The notes under the pieces: generated by a model
Database searches by the model: none
Told to the model about the DNA's origin: nothing
What the model saw: only the letters and a program-made list of their open reading frames with translations
Shown: piece by piece, positions 50,118-59,624 of the stretch
Position numbering within the stretch: position 1 is the first letter of the stretch
Layout of the letters: every line of letters begins with the position of its first letter
DNA from: Xylocopa sonorina
Taxonomy: Eukaryota; Arthropoda; Insecta; Hymenoptera; Apidae
Direction: 5' to 3'
NCBI RefSeq assembly: GCF_050948175.1
Contig: NW_027490127.1
Span: 992,001 to 1,056,000 of the forward strand
Length of the DNA: 64,000 bases
Translations under genes and position numbers: made by a program

Positions 50118-53100
50118 ATAACAATCCACAATGGATATTATATCTTAACATGAAACATAGGAATGAGGAGCGATATCGCGTTTTAAGATGCATTAGAATC
50201 CTATTGCTTCGATACGTAGACATCTGCAAACGCTATATCCTAGCAACGAAGTGTCGTATTACATTCATTTGAAGTGTATGCGAGGTATACATGACACTTC
50301 GCAATGAATATTATATCTTATCATAGAACATAGGATTGAGATGCGATATCTCGTTATAAGAAGCATTAGAACTATATTGCTTCGATACGCAGACATCTGC
50401 AGACGCTATTTCCTAGCAAGGAACTGTCGCATTTACATTCTTTTGAAGAGAAGACGAGGTATACATGACACTTCGCAACGAATATTTTATCGTGTCATGA
50501 AACATAGAAGTGAGATGCGATATCGCGTTTTAAGAAACACTAGAACTCTATTGCTACGATACGTAGATATCTGGAAACGCTATATCCTAGCAAGGAAGTG
50601 TCGCATTTACACTCTTTTGTAGTGAATACGAGGTATACATAACAATCCACAGTGGATATAATAGCTTAACATGAAACATAGGAATGAGGAGCGATATCGC
50701 GTTTTAAGATGCATTAGAATCCTATTGCTTCGATACGTAGACATCTGCAAACGCTATTTCCTAGCAACGAAGTGTCGTATTACATTCATTTGAAGTGTAT
50801 GCGAGGTATACATGACACTTCGCAATGAATATTATACCTTATCACGAAACATAGAAATGAGATGCAATATCGCGATTTAAGAAGCAATAGAACTCTACTG
50901 CTTCGATACGGAGAAATCGGCAAACGCAATTTCCTAGCATGGAAGTGTGGCATTTACATTCTTATGAATTGAATACTAGGTATACATGACACTTCGCAAT
51001 GAATATTATATCTTATCATGAAACATAGAAATGAGATGCGTTATCGCGATTTAAGAAGCATTAGAACTCTATTGCTCCGATACGTAGACATCTGCAAACA
51101 CTACTTCCTAGCAATGAAATGTCGTATATACATTCTTTTGAAGTGTATGCGAGGTATACATGACACTTCGCAATGAATATTACATCTTATCATGGTACGT
51201 AGGAATGAGATGCGATATCTCTTTTTAAGAAGCATTAGAACCCTATAGCTTCGATACGTAGACATCTGCAAACGCTATTTCATAGCAAGGAAGTGTTGCA
51301 TTTACATTCATATGAAGTGTATCCGAGGTATACATGACACTTCGAAATGAATATTATATCTTATCATGAAACATAGAAATGAGATGCGATATCCCGTTTT
51401 AAGAAGCATTAGAACTCTATTGCTACGGTACGTAGACATCTGGAAACGTAATTGCCTAGAAAGGAAGTGTCGCATTTACATTCATTTGACGTATAGAGGA
51501 GGAACACATAACGCTTCGCAATGAATATTATATCTTATCATGAAACGTTGAAATGAGATGCGATATCTCGATTTAAGAAGCATTACAACTCTATTGCTTC
51601 GATACGTAGACATCTGGAAACGCTATTTCCTAGCAACGAAGTGTGGCATTTACAGGCTTTTGAAGTGTAGACGACGTATACATAAAACTTCGCAATGAAT
51701 ATTATATCTTATCATGAAACATGGAAATGAGAAGCGATATCGCGTTTTAAGAAGCATTAGGAAACTATTGCTTCTATACGTAGACATCTGTAAACGCATT
51801 TCCTAGCAAGGATGTGTGGCATTTACGTTCGATTGAAGTGTAGACGATGTACACATAACACTTCGCAATGAACATTATATCTTACCATGAAACATAGGAA
51901 TGAGATGCGATATCGCGTTATAAGATGCAATAGAACTCTATTGCTTCGATATATAGACATCTGCCATCGCTATTTCCTAGCAAGGACGTGTCCCATTTAC
52001 ATTCGTTTGAAGTCTATGCGAGGTATACATGACACTTCGCAATGAATATTATATCTTATCATGGAACATAGAAATGAGATGCGATATCGCGTTATAAGAA
52101 TCATTACAACTCTATTGCTTCGATACGTGGACATCTTTTAAACGCTATTTCCTAGCAATGAAGTGTCGAATTTACATTTATTTGAAGTGTATGCGAGGTA
52201 TAAGCGACACTTCGCAATGATTATTTTATCTTACCATGAAAAATAGAAATGAGATGCGATATTGCGTTTTACGAAACATTAGAACTCTATTGCTACGATA
52301 CGTAGGCTTCTGCAAACGCTATTTCCTAGCCAGGAAGAGTCGCATTTACATTCTTTTGAAGTGAATACGAGGTATACATATCCCTTCACAATGAATATTA
52401 TATCTTATCATCAAACATAGAACTGCGATGCGATATCGCGTTTTAAGAAGCATTAGAAATCTATTACAACGATACGTAGATATTTGGAAACGCTATTTCC
52501 TAGCAACGAGGTGTGGCATTTACATTCTTTTGAAGGGTATACGAGGTATACGTAACACTTCGCAATAAATATTAAATCATATCATGAAACATAGAACTGA
52601 GATGCGATATCGCGTTTTAAGAAGCATTGCATCTCTAATGTATCGATACGTAGACATCTGGAAACGTTATTTCCTACCGGGGGTGTGTGGCATTTACATT
52701 CTTTAGATGTGTAGAAATGTGTACATAACGCTTCGCAATGAATATTATATCTTATCATGAAACATAGAGATGAGATGCGATATCGCGTTTTAAGAAGCAT
52801 TAGAACTCCATTGCTTCGAAACGTAGACATCTGGAAACGCTATTTCCTAGAAAGGAAGTGTCGCATTTACATTCATTTGAAGTGTGGACGAGGAATACAT
52901 AACACTTCGCAATGAATAACATATCTTATCATGAAACATAGAAATGAGATGCGATATCGCGTTCTAAGAAGCATTAGATCTCTATTGCTACGATACGTAG
53001 ACATCTACAAATGCTATTTCCTAGCAAGGAAGTGTCACATTTACGTTCAATTGAAGTGTATGCAAGGTATACATGACACTTCGCAATGAATATTATATCT

Positions 53101-53565
53101 TATCATGGAACATAGAAATGAGGAGCGATATCGCGTTTTAAGAAGCATTAGAACTCTATTGCTACGATATGTAGACATCTGCAAACGCTATTTCCTAGCA
53201 AGGAAGTGTCGCATTTACATTCTTTTGAAGTGAATACGAGGTGTGCATGTCACTTCGCAATGAATATGATATCTTATCATGAAACATAGAAATGAGGTGC
53301 GAAAGCGCGTTTTAAGAAGCATTAGAACTCTATTGCTACGATACCTAGACATCTGCAAACGATATTTCCTAGCAAGGAAGGGTCGCAGTTACATTCTTTT
53401 GTAGTGAATACGAGGTATACATAACAGTGCACAATGAATATTATATCTTATCATGAAACATAGAAGTGAGATGCGATATCGCGTTTTAAGATGCATTAGA
53501 ACTCTATTGCTTCAAAACGTAGACATCTGCAAACGTTACTTCCTAGCAAAGAAGTGTCGCATTTT

Positions 53566-53835
53566 GTGACGTCAGGCGTACCGTCTGCCACCCTCAGACG
53601 CCGCCCGCCACCCTCGACGGCCACAGATCAGCATCCGCATCTCCTCCAGCATCCGGATCCCCTACACGCTGGCAACCTGCATACTTGCCGCCACGGAACG
53701 GGGAGGCGACGCCACACGTACGCGAGGGAGGATTCCACCCCACGCTACGAGGATGAGGAGAGCTACGACGCCTACGAACTGGATTCTCCTGCAATCACGT
53801 ATCCGTGCACGCTATTCTCGTACCGACGATATTAG
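53566..53835 (+). other. U3 open frame of family B
   Basis: About 89 codons from VTSGV at the LTR border to SPAITYPCTLFSYRRY and TAG. Ends resemble the family-A frame (VTSGV; SPASIRPYSLFSCVYR), with synonymous differences at VTSGV (GTG/GTA, TCA/TCC) and in the C-terminal block. The middle is low-complexity and does not align well. No internal ATG at the border. Confidence 0.4.
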
Positions 53836-53902
53836 GATAAGCACACTACACACTCATGTACACACACACATAGAAATAAGCAAAGATCTGTAAATATGTA
53901 TT

Positions 53903-53908
53903 TATAAA
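53903..53908 (+). promoter_or_regulatory. Putative TATA box (TATAAA)
   Basis: TATAAA upstream of the GC-rich leader, at the place where family A has TATATATAT. It implies U3 of about 370 bp and a start site near 53,935, which is inferred. Confidence 0.4.
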
Positions 53909-54054
53909 TGCGACATAGATTAAGACGCGTTCACGCTCGAGCGCGCGGCCAACGCGCGTGGCTCACCGCGTAACGCGGGCGACCCCACCACGAGCGGTCT
54001 CCCCGCTCTCCGCCCACGCGCCGTCCCCACTCTGGGGACCAGCCACTCGCGCGC

Positions 54055-54078
54055 CGCGCGACCCTAGGAGGTCGCGGA
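54055..54078 (+). other. GC-rich leader hairpin of family B
   Basis: Five loop-proximal pairs (CGCGA/TCGCG) with loop CCCTAGGAGG. Homologous to CACGGGA/TCCCGTG in family A; the third pair from the loop is swapped from G-C to C-G, while loop end AGGAGG is kept. Confidence 0.4.
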
Positions 54079-54409
54079 CGCGCCGATCCGACATCAGTAT
54101 CATTCTTCGATCCGAACAGAGCAATTGGCTATCAGGCATACGAGCTCGCAGCTCAATGCAACGAACTCATTCACATCTCCCATAGTGGAGTCTTTATTTT
54201 ATTCAACTTCCATTTCTCTTATTGTACATTACGTAGTAACTTAGATTTAGTGTATTAGGGTATTCAAGTAAGAATATATCTTAGTTTATAACAAGTCAAA
54301 GTGTTTATTCTGTTTCAATTACAAATTCCTTTTACATTCCATTCCACGGGTACGCTCGCGATTAGTTACTATTTCTATTAAATCATCCTCAGCGGTTTTA
54401 AGGCTGGAC

Positions 54410-54514
54410 GGTTAGAGCGAACCAACGCTTAGCCGCTCTTACTTTATTTCTGTTGTGTCAAGGTATCTTGCGCCTAGGAGTATCCGGTAAGCTAGAGCGA
54501 ACCAGCGCTTAGCC
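54410..54514 (+). other. Two tandem bulged hairpins of family B
   Basis: First 54,410-54,434: GGTTA-g-AGCG, loop AACCAA, CGCTTAGCC. Second 54,491-54,514: GCTA-g-AGCG, loop AACCAG, CGCTTAGC. The bulged G and the AG/CT pairs match family A, whereas other stem positions differ; the T-G pair of the first is C-G in the second. Spacing is about 80 bp, and they end shortly before the basic ORF. Confidence 0.5.
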
Positions 54515-54547
54515 GTGCCGTGCTTTACCGAAGTGCAAGTACTTTCG

Positions 54548-54874
54548 ATGAGCTTCGATTCTCGGGTAAAGCGTACACGACGCGCGGGGAGGAAGGAATT
54601 CATCCGTCGGCTTGCGCGTGAATACGTGGGTGGTGCACCCAAATATCCGGACCGTCGCAGAGCTCTTCCGTATCCTGCCAAGGAAGTCTTCGCCGCCGTA
54701 CGTCCCGTACGAGCCTCGGAGCGCCAGATTCCAGCTTCAATACCCGTTAGCCGGGATCTACCTACCTGGCGCCTGATTCCAGTCTCCATTCCGCCGTTCC
54801 AGCCGTACGCCGCCGCTATCCGGGTCATCGATCCTCGGCGCCTACGCTACCTGGAACGAGAAAGAAGTCAATGA
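54548..54874 (+). CDS. LTR-encoded Arg-rich basic protein, 108 aa (family B)
   Basis: Family-B homologue of the family-A LTR protein. The ATG at 54,548 is 7 codons before KRTRRAGRK, against 6 in family A; a GTG at 54,515 in the same frame is a less likely start. Conserved pieces: KRTRRAGRK, R-RRL-RE, a variable centre, then W-LIP, YAA-I, DP and RYLE near the C-terminus. For KRTRRAGRK six of nine codons differ from family A and all changes are synonymous (for example CGA/AGG for Arg); RRL is also encoded by three different codons. That pattern points to selection on the protein. It ends TGA at 54,872, followed within 20 nt by a splice donor. The 3' LTR has lost it. Function unknown; RNA binding is a guess from composition. 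Confidence 0.7.
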   Translation: MSFDSRVKRTRRAGRKEFIRRLAREYVGGAPKYPDRRRALPYPAKEVFAAVRPVRASERQIPASIPVSRDLPTWRLIPVSIPPFQPYAAAIRVIDPRRLRYLERERSQ

Positions 54875-54885
54875 ATCAAGAGCAT

Positions 54886-54897
54886 CGAAAGGTAAGT
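54886..54897 (+). promoter_or_regulatory. Putative splice donor (family B)
   Basis: CGAAAG|GTAAGT at 54,886-54,897, a consensus 5' splice site right after the basic ORF. It is also retained in the deleted 3' LTR (GT at 59,847). Splicing itself is not shown by the sequence. Confidence 0.5.
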
Positions 54898-55042
54898 TGC
54901 ACGTCTTTGTACCTGGTAAATCGAGTCTTGTCCGCCGACGGACCCAGCTCCGCGCAGTTCGCGTCGATATCGGGAACGGCTACGGTAAGTGTCCACGTGA
55001 CGAGCGCTTTCGCGACTTCAGGACGTGACACGAACATATTTT

Positions 55043-55060
55043 TGGTGACAACGGTGGGAT
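55043..55060 (+). promoter_or_regulatory. Primer binding site of element 2
   Basis: TGGTGACAACGGTGGGAT, one base different from element 1, 12 nt after the LTR (6 nt in element 1). tRNA-Leu-like. Confidence 0.75.
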
Positions 55061-55111
55061 TTGCCACGCGTTTCCTCCGGAAATTCTGCCGTTAGGGACC
55101 GCGAATTAGCC

Positions 55112-55216
55112 ATGGCGTCTAGGACTCCACCAACAAAGACGCGACAACAAGCGCAAAAGGCCGCCGCGATGCAGGAAGCCGACAGATGTGTGACAGCGCG
55201 ACAGACGTGTAAATAA
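55112..55216 (+). pseudogene. gag: gag remnant of element 2, 34 codons
   Basis: ATG GCG TCT at 55,112 begins MASRTPPTKTRQQAQKAAA, similar to the gag start of element 1 (MATRTPVKTRHQ). After 34 codons it stops at TAA (55,214). Capsid, zinc knuckles, frameshift site and the start of protease are absent; roughly 1.2 kb is gone compared with element 1. The pol frame is offset from this remnant and has no nearby ATG. Confidence 0.8.
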
Positions 55217-55307
55217 AGTACTCAATTTCGAGGGCGCCGTAAGCGAGCCAATTCCGTGTACCGCACAGCCGAGCACCTCCGCGAAAGCGATAGATACCGC
55301 GGAAATA

Positions 55308-58300
55308 GTGGTGATAACGGGAGTCACAGACGGAAAGACCGCTACCTTAGGGACGGTGAATCTAGTAATTTTCAACCGCGTCGTTCCGTTTAACGTCGTT
55401 GGGGACAACTTTCCCCTTAAGACCGAAGGAATTCTCGGTTCGGGTTTCTGCGCGGACGCGGAGATCTCGTTCCTCAAAAAATTTATTAGATGGAACGGAA
55501 AAGAAATTCCATTCGAGAAAGATGTAGAATCACTCGAAGGAACGACGACGCGACCGAAATCCACTCCTTCGTTATCGCCGGAAAACAAACAAGCGCCGCG
55601 CCAGAGATCCGCTCCCTCTCCGCCGCCGCAGTCTTCGCCTAGAGTATCAGCTTCTCCGAGACGCAATGCTCCGGCGAAGCATAAACAAACAATACCGAAG
55701 AAAGCCTCTTCTCCGAAGCCCGGGGATCGGATCGCGATTCCCCCGCGATCGAATATCGTAGTTAAGATTCGCGTTTCCAATACGAACCTTCCGGAAGGTA
55801 TAATTCCGCGATTAGATTTAGCGCCGGGAATCTTCTTTGCAAACGCCCTGGTAAGAGTCGTACGCGGTAGAGTCGTCACCCGAATAATTAATTCGTCAGA
55901 TCGCACGGTCCAAATCACGCTACCCGACGTAAAACTCGAACCAGCTCGAATCATGGCTCCCCTCCACCGGGAGGAGAGTCCGCTGCTATTTCCGGTTTTC
56001 GCAAAATCCAGTGTCTCCGAATCCACTGTTTCTAATTCCTCTGCATCCGCCGTACCGACCGACGCATCCCGAAAAAGGGAAATTTTAAATTCGAAATCAA
56101 ATTCAGAGTCAGACTCGGCGAACAAAACTCCTCCTATGCACTGCAAAATAGCCAACGTGCAAAAGATCTCCTATGCGCAAGCGGTCAGTAACCGCACAAA
56201 GCGAGTTCCAAAATCGGAAACGCCGCCATCGCCGAAATCCGTCGATCTGTCTCAATCTCGCCTAGAACGATTTCTCGAACTCCTCCTTCTCGATCATTTA
56301 AACTCCGAAGAAAAGAATCACGTCATTCGCCTCGTCCATAGCGCGCAGCAGCTTTTCCACATCGAAGGCGATAAACTAGGGCATACGTCGGCCACTACGC
56401 ACAAAATCCCGACGATCGACGATCGCCCGATTAATGTTAAACAATATCGCTTTCCACCGGCGCATAAGGAGGAGATTCGGCGACAGGTCGATAAGCTTTT
56501 ACAAAAGGAGGTCATCTCTCCTTCGAAATCATCGTACAATTCACCACTGTGGGTCGTGCCCAAGAAGCCAGACTCCTTGGGCAACAAGCAGTGGCGAGTG
56601 GTAATAGATTATCGCGCTCTGAACGAGAAGTCCATAGCCGACGCATATCCCCTCCCCTGTATCACCGAAATCTTAGATCAGCTCGGGAGCGCGAAATATT
56701 TCAGCACATTTGATCTCGCGAGCGGGTTCCATCAAATATCTATGGAACCCACTGACATTCCAAAAACCGCATTTTCCACGCCTCACGGGTATTATGAGTT
56801 TAAGAGGATGCCGTTCGGTTTGAAAAATGCGCCCGCGACGTTTCAAAGGCTAATGGACAACGTTCTCTCGGGTCTTCAGGGTAACAAAATTTTTGTATAT
56901 CTGGACGATATAGCCATATATGCGAGCTCTCTTCAGGAACATAAAGCAAAATTCGAGAAACTAACGCAACGGTTGAAAGATGGCAATTTAGTGTTACAAC
57001 CGGACAAATGCGAGTTTCTGAGGAGAGAAGTCACTTACCTGGGACATATAATTATCGAGCACGGCGTAAAACCCGATCCCGCCAAAATAAGCGCGGTAAA
57101 AAACTTTCCACGACCTCAAAACGCGAAACAAATTAAGCAATTTCTCGGGCTCGTGGGCTATTATAGGCCATTCATCGCGAACTTTTCGCAGATAGCTAAA
57201 CCACTAACGAATTTACTAAAAAAAGACGCGCCTTTCACATGGCGCAATGAACAGGAAAATTCATTCGTAAAACTTAGAGACTGCCTATGCGAGGTCCCTA
57301 TACTACAATACCCTAATTTCAAACAGTCATTTGTTATAACTACCGATGCGTCCGCCGAAGCGATAGGCGCCATTCTAAGTCAGGGGCCGATAGGCCTCGA
57401 TTTGCCAATGGCGTATACGTCACGGTTATTGAACACAGCGGAACGGAATTATTCTACTATCGGGAAGGAGTGCCTGGCGATAGTCTACGCCGTCCACTAT
57501 TTCCGGCCGTACATATACGGTAACCAGTTTAAACTTGTTACCGATCATCGACCGTTAGTGTGGATGAACTCGGTCAAAGACCCATTCAGCAGGCTCGTGC
57601 GTTGGAGACTTAAACTCGCCGAATTCGATTACGAGATGGTTTATAAGAGCGGAAAAACTAAGCTTAATGCGGACGCACTGTCGCGAAACCCGGTTCAAAT
57701 TTTCCCGCTCTCCCATAGCCATGACTCCGAGGACGACATCTTTGACGTTCCTCCTCAAATTCGTAAGAAATACTCCACTCCAGCGCCACCTCCTTCTCCG
57801 GTAACGTCGAAAACTAACTTACCAACTTCGAGTAATCCCTTCTCTACCGACGACAGTCCAATTACCTACATTCCTGCGCCATACGAGCATGTCAGGCGCG
57901 AGCCATTATTTCAAATCAGCCGAGACTCAATTTCAACGAGACGAGACAACCTGGTCGTGTTCGTTACACAATCAGGGCACCCATACGATACGGGTGCCAA
58001 GGATCTCGAGAGAGCCGGAAAATTTATTCCTCATAAAAACCTCACACTTTCCAAAGCTAAAGTCGTGAAAATCGAACAGGAATTTCAAATTCAACTACCA
58101 ATCCTCGAACATCCTAGTCGAACAGTCGACTTTCAAATAGCCATCGAAACCTTCCGTTCACTTTACGATGTAGTGAGCGAACTCCAACTATCTTCCTTCA
58201 GCATAGCGCAAACATCCATCGACTCCATCTCCTGGTCCAGAATCCAGAAAATACTCCAAGATTTACTCGATGAAACAGACGTTCACATCACAGTCTGCCA

Positions 58301-59528
58301 GGGACTGATCCGAACACCTTCAATCGAAGATCGATTGAAAATTATCAAAGAAAACCACGACTCGCCTGTCGGAGGTCACAAGGGGGTCAATAAAACCTAC
58401 TCCCGCATTAGGCAACAGTATTTTTGGCCTAATATGAAGAATCAGATTCAGGAGTACATTGGCAAGTGTAAGAGTTGCCAGACTGAAAAATTAGTCAGGA
58501 TCAAAACCAGGCAACCTCTTACCTTAACAGACACCCCTGGCAGGGCTTTTGATAAAATTTCTATGGATGTGATGGGTCCTCTTCCCGAAACACCCGAAGG
58601 TTTCACTAATATATTAACCATGCAGGACCTCCTTACCAAATACTCCATCGCCGTTCCTTTAAAATCAACGACCGCAGTCGACATTGCCGACGTACTAATA
58701 AGGGAGTTTATCTGCAAATTCGGATGCCCGAAAGGCATTCTCACTGATCAGGGCTCAAATTTTATAAACAGTTTAATCAAAGCTATTGCCATCAAGTTTC
58801 GTATCAAACAGTATAAGTCTACCGCATTCCATCCGCAAACGAACGGGTCTGTTGAGAGATCCCACCAAGTCTTGGCCGAGTATTTGAAACATTATATCGA
58901 GTCGAGTAACAATTGGGAAAAGTGGTTGCCGTATGCAATGTTGTCGTACAATACCAGCGTACACGAGGGAACGCTATATACGCCACACGAATTAATGTTC
59001 GGTAGAATAGCGAGGACACCGTCCGCCACTCCTTTACAAGATAATTCCAAGAACGAGACGTATAGCGACTACCTCATAGAACTACATGAAAGAATTTCTA
59101 AATCGCAAGAATTAGCCAGAGCCAATCTAGATAACGCGAAGCGTAGGTCAAAATATTACTACGATCGAAACCTAAATGTTAAAAATTTCGAGGTGGCCCA
59201 GTGGGTTTACCTTATCAAAGAACCAAATAAACACAAATTTCAATCGCAATATTCCGGACCATATAGAATCCTTGAAATTATAAGCAATAGTAATGTAAAA
59301 TTAAATGTAAAAGGCCGACACAAATTCGTCCATACCAAAAAAATCAAATTATGTAAGAGAATGCACAGTATGTATACCGCGGGTATGAGTGAGAGAGAAA
59401 TGAAAAGCACTGAACTGAGAGATAGAGAACATAGTGAATTCGAAACGAACGCTAAACGTGAAAGTGATACTAGTTCCTCCAGTACCGATGATACTCGCAA
59501 CCGTAGTCTAGCAGCCAAACGATCTTGA
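55308..59528 (+). CDS. pol: Element 2 pol: protease remnant, RT, RNase H, integrase (intact 1,406-codon frame)
   Basis: One uninterrupted frame. Residues 1-60 are the protease C-terminal half (FNRVVPFNVV, EGILGSGF) without the DTG active site. A Ser/Pro-rich linker follows to about 320. RT: VVIDYRALNEKS near 430, FDLASGF near 468, FGLKNAPATFQRLMD, YLDD near 531. RNase H: TTDAS near 679, KECLAIVYAV near 720, TDHRPLVW near 745. Integrase: H-H-C-C finger about 1,016-1,056, then D near 1,086 (MDVMG), D near 1,146 (TDQG), E near 1,182 (VERSH; 35 residues between D and E), and a GPY/F-like domain. All catalytic residues of RT, RNase H and integrase are visible. The listed start is a GTG and not a convincing initiator: the frame is open back to about 55,190 and no ATG occurs until about residue 216, so the normal product would have been a Gag-Pol fusion. 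Mobilisation would need Gag and protease in trans. Confidence 0.92.
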   Translation: MVITGVTDGKTATLGTVNLVIFNRVVPFNVVGDNFPLKTEGILGSGFCADAEISFLKKFIRWNGKEIPFEKDVESLEGTTTRPKSTPSLSPENKQAPRQRSAPSPPPQSSPRVSASPRRNAPAKHKQTIPKKASSPKPGDRIAIPPRSNIVVKIRVSNTNLPEGIIPRLDLAPGIFFANALVRVVRGRVVTRIINSSDRTVQITLPDVKLEPARIMAPLHREESPLLFPVFAKSSVSESTVSNSSASAVPTDASRKREILNSKSNSESDSANKTPPMHCKIANVQKISYAQAVSNRTKRVPKSETPPSPKSVDLSQSRLERFLELLLLDHLNSEEKNHVIRLVHSAQQLFHIEGDKLGHTSATTHKIPTIDDRPINVKQYRFPPAHKEEIRRQVDKLLQKEVISPSKSSYNSPLWVVPKKPDSLGNKQWRVVIDYRALNEKSIADAYPLPCITEILDQLGSAKYFSTFDLASGFHQISMEPTDIPKTAFSTPHGYYEFKRMPFGLKNAPATFQRLMDNVLSGLQGNKIFVYLDDIAIYASSLQEHKAKFEKLTQRLKDGNLVLQPDKCEFLRREVTYLGHIIIEHGVKPDPAKISAVKNFPRPQNAKQIKQFLGLVGYYRPFIANFSQIAKPLTNLLKKDAPFTWRNEQENSFVKLRDCLCEVPILQYPNFKQSFVITTDASAEAIGAILSQGPIGLDLPMAYTSRLLNTAERNYSTIGKECLAIVYAVHYFRPYIYGNQFKLVTDHRPLVWMNSVKDPFSRLVRWRLKLAEFDYEMVYKSGKTKLNADALSRNPVQIFPLSHSHDSEDDIFDVPPQIRKKYSTPAPPPSPVTSKTNLPTSSNPFSTDDSPITYIPAPYEHVRREPLFQISRDSISTRRDNLVVFVTQSGHPYDTGAKDLERAGKFIPHKNLTLSKAKVVKIEQEFQIQLPILEHPSRTVDFQIAIETFRSLYDVVSELQLSSFSIAQTSIDSISWSRIQKILQDLLDETDVHITVCQGLIRTPSIEDRLKIIKENHDSPVGGHKGVNKTYSRIRQQYFWPNMKNQIQEYIGKCKSCQTEKLVRIKTRQPLTLTDTPGRAFDKISMDVMGPLPETPEGFTNILTMQDLLTKYSIAVPLKSTTAVDIADVLIREFICKFGCPKGILTDQGSNFINSLIKAIAIKFRIKQYKSTAFHPQTNGSVERSHQVLAEYLKHYIESSNNWEKWLPYAMLSYNTSVHEGTLYTPHELMFGRIARTPSATPLQDNSKNETYSDYLIELHERISKSQELARANLDNAKRRSKYYYDRNLNVKNFEVAQWVYLIKEPNKHKFQSQYSGPYRILEIISNSNVKLNVKGRHKFVHTKKIKLCKRMHSMYTAGMSEREMKSTELRDREHSEFETNAKRESDTSSSSTDDTRNRSLAAKRS

Positions 59529-59584
59529 CAGGATGAGCCAGGCGAGATGTTCCACCATTCCGAGGCCTCCAGAACAGACAACAG

Positions 59585-59603
59585 ATCTCGGCATTGCCGA
59601 GAT
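59585..59603 (+). other. Conserved hairpin before the polypurine tract (element 2)
   Basis: ATCTCGGC, loop ATT, GCCGAGAT: perfect 8-bp stem 9 nt before the polypurine tract. Compared with element 1 it has one compensated base-pair exchange and a different loop. Confidence 0.65.
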
Positions 59604-59612
59604 TCTTTCTCC

Positions 59613-59624
59613 AAGGGGGGGTGG
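59613..59624 (+). promoter_or_regulatory. Polypurine tract of element 2
   Basis: AAGGGGGGGTGG directly before TGTGACGTCA of the 3' LTR. Confidence 0.85.

Larger units (their letters stand above)
17519..53564 (+). repeat. Main 174-bp satellite array, plus orientation
   Basis: About 207 head-to-tail monomers. From 17,519 to about 21,760 and from about 50,118 to 53,564 the monomers are diverged. Even so, some long-distance pairs remain: 17,641 and 19,381 match over a span of exactly 1,740 bp (10 monomers), and 19,681 and 21,246 match at 1,565 bp (9 monomers). Between them is a core of near-identical higher-order repeats listed separately. A core subclass has gaggtgcggtattgcg in place of the GCGATATCGC block and shortened tatcatcatg. 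No host genes; open frames up to about 100 codons here are satellite by-products. Confidence 0.95.
53565..55030 (+). repeat. 5' LTR of element 2 (full length)
   Basis: 1,466 bp, TGTGACGTCA to GGACGTGACA. It shares the ends and the internal plan of family A despite low overall similarity: U3 open frame, TATAAA at 53,903-53,908, GC-rich leader with hairpins (including a perfect GTCCCC/GGGGAC stem at 54,023-54,039), AT-rich stretch, two bulged hairpins, basic-protein ORF and splice donor. Confidence 0.95.

Noticed and set aside
17519..53564. CRISPR-like regular spacing
   Set aside because: The whole 174-bp unit is repeated with no unique spacers, and the context is eukaryotic retrotransposons.
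53958..54185. Sense frame with TRAPR-PRRSR shared with family A (6,210-6,461)
   Set aside because: No ATG, an in-frame stop upstream in both families and frame-changing indels nearby; the shared part coincides with the GC hairpin. Kept only as a remark.
53775..54879. Missing 1.1 kb in the 3' LTR as a removed intron
   Set aside because: The missing segment does not start with GT or end with AG in any alignment of the junction.
55106..56155. 349-codon open frame on the minus strand
   Set aside because: Lies opposite the protease/linker part of element 2 pol in GC-rich codons; no matching frame in element 1 and no recognisable domain. Shadow of pol.
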